The notes below the pieces were generated by a model. It searched no databases. It worked only from the letters and a program-made list of their open reading frames with translations, and was not told the DNA's origin. Position numbers and translations under genes: made by a program. A DNA stretch of 6,401 nt. Origin: Bauldia sp. Its GTDB lineage: Bacteria; Pseudomonadota; Alphaproteobacteria; Rhizobiales; Kaistiaceae. Within the stretch, counting starts at the first letter, position 1. The number at the start of each line of letters is the position of its first letter. The stretch covers positions 1-6,401 of the forward strand of contig JAGRKY010000265.1 of NCBI GenBank assembly GCA_020442095.1. Direction: 5' to 3'. Below are positions 6,079 to 6,401 of the stretch, piece after piece.

Positions 6079-6401
6079 TCACTGGACGTCGAACTTCCAG
6101 GCGCCGTGGCGGCTGCGGTTGCGGGCATTGCGGATGCCGACGACGACCAGCGCCAGCACCGTCACGACATAGGGGATGAGCTGCAGCAGTTGCGGCGCGG
6201 CGCCGGTCATCTGCGGCAGGCGGACGGAAAGGGCGGTCGCGGTGCCGAAGAGCAGGGCGACCAGCGCCGTGGGAAGCGGCGCGCCCTTGGCGAAGAAGAT
6301 CGCGGCAAGGGCGATCAGCCCGCGTTCGTTGGTCATCTTGTTGGCGAAGAGCGAGACGTAGCCAAGCGAGAGATAAGCGCCGGCGAGGCCGCAGAAGACA
6401 C
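6079..6401 (-). CDS. Nucleoside/simple-sugar-type ABC transporter permease (NupQ/YufQ-like), C-terminal part; N-terminus outside window
   Basis: Read on the minus strand, the frame is open from the right edge to the TGA at 6081-6079, giving about 107 residues. The visible sequence runs from GLGAGAYLSLGYVSLFANK through MTNERGLIALAAIFFAKGAP to LPTALVALLFGTATALSVRLPQ and LIPYVVTVLALVVVGIRNAR. The AYLSLGYVSLFANxMTxxRGxIALAA pattern and the terminal LLQLIPYVVTVLALV membrane helix are characteristic of the second permease of BmpA/NupNOPQ-type nucleoside importers. At least two hydrophobic segments are visible, followed by a basic cytoplasmic tail. The family member is about 300 aa, so roughly two thirds is missing. 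The ATG at 6336 is internal, since family-like sequence continues upstream of it. The gene is convergent with the catabolic operon, 51 nt from its last stop. The substrate is inferred to be a nucleoside or similar N-heterocycle. Confidence 0.85.
   Translation of the reverse strand, partial: VFCGLAGAYLSLGYVSLFANKMTNERGLIALAAIFFAKGAPLPTALVALLFGTATALSVRLPQMTGAAPQLLQLIPYVVTVLALVVVGIRNARNRSRHGAWKFDVQ

Noticed and set aside
1..6401. CRISPR arrays, tRNA or rRNA genes, insertion-sequence ends, phage or toxin-antitoxin genes
   Set aside because: No regularly spaced repeats, RNA gene signatures, transposase motifs or terminal inverted repeats were seen. The gaps are too short (at most 58 nt) to hold hidden genes.

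Overview
This is a GC-rich window (by eye about two thirds G+C, with strong G/C preference at third codon positions). It is almost fully coding, with very short intergenic gaps. Gene families, codon use and layout fit an alphaproteobacterium, probably a Hyphomicrobiales/Rhizobiales-type soil or plant-associated organism. No rRNA, tRNA, plasmid or phage marker fixes the taxon, so this is an inference.

Six genes lie head to tail on the + strand and look like one transcription unit. In order they are: a ring-opening amidohydrolase of the barbiturase/cyanuric acid hydrolase family (5' end outside the window, 1-776); a group A FAD-dependent monooxygenase (779-2002); an NAD(P)-dependent epimerase/dehydratase of the extended SDR type (2061-2969); a double-SIS-domain sugar isomerase/deglycase-like protein (3006-4196); a PfkB/ribokinase-family sugar kinase (4193-5128); and a PuuE-like (allantoinase-type) member of the polysaccharide deacetylase fold (5125-6027). 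Spacings are 2, 58 and 36 nt, then two 4-nt start/stop overlaps (ATGA and GTGA). A strong inverted repeat at 6042-6068 closes the operon. It separates it from a convergent minus-strand gene whose visible C-terminus (6079-6401) is a nucleoside/simple-sugar ABC permease of the NupQ/YufQ type.

The gene mix is the main interest. Three enzymes are typical of N-heterocycle catabolism: a flavin hydroxylase, a cyclic-imide ring opener and a ureide-type amidohydrolase. Three are typical of carbohydrate catabolism: a PfkB kinase, a double-SIS isomerase/deglycase as in fructoselysine or fructose-asparagine use, and an SDR sugar epimerase/dehydrogenase. A nucleoside-type importer lies alongside. A reasonable hypothesis is a pathway that imports and dismantles a sugar-linked N-heterocycle, such as a pyrimidine or purine glycoside or a glycated base, by phosphorylating and releasing the sugar part and then oxidising and opening the ring. 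No substrate can be assigned from sequence alone, and the full operon extends beyond the left edge.
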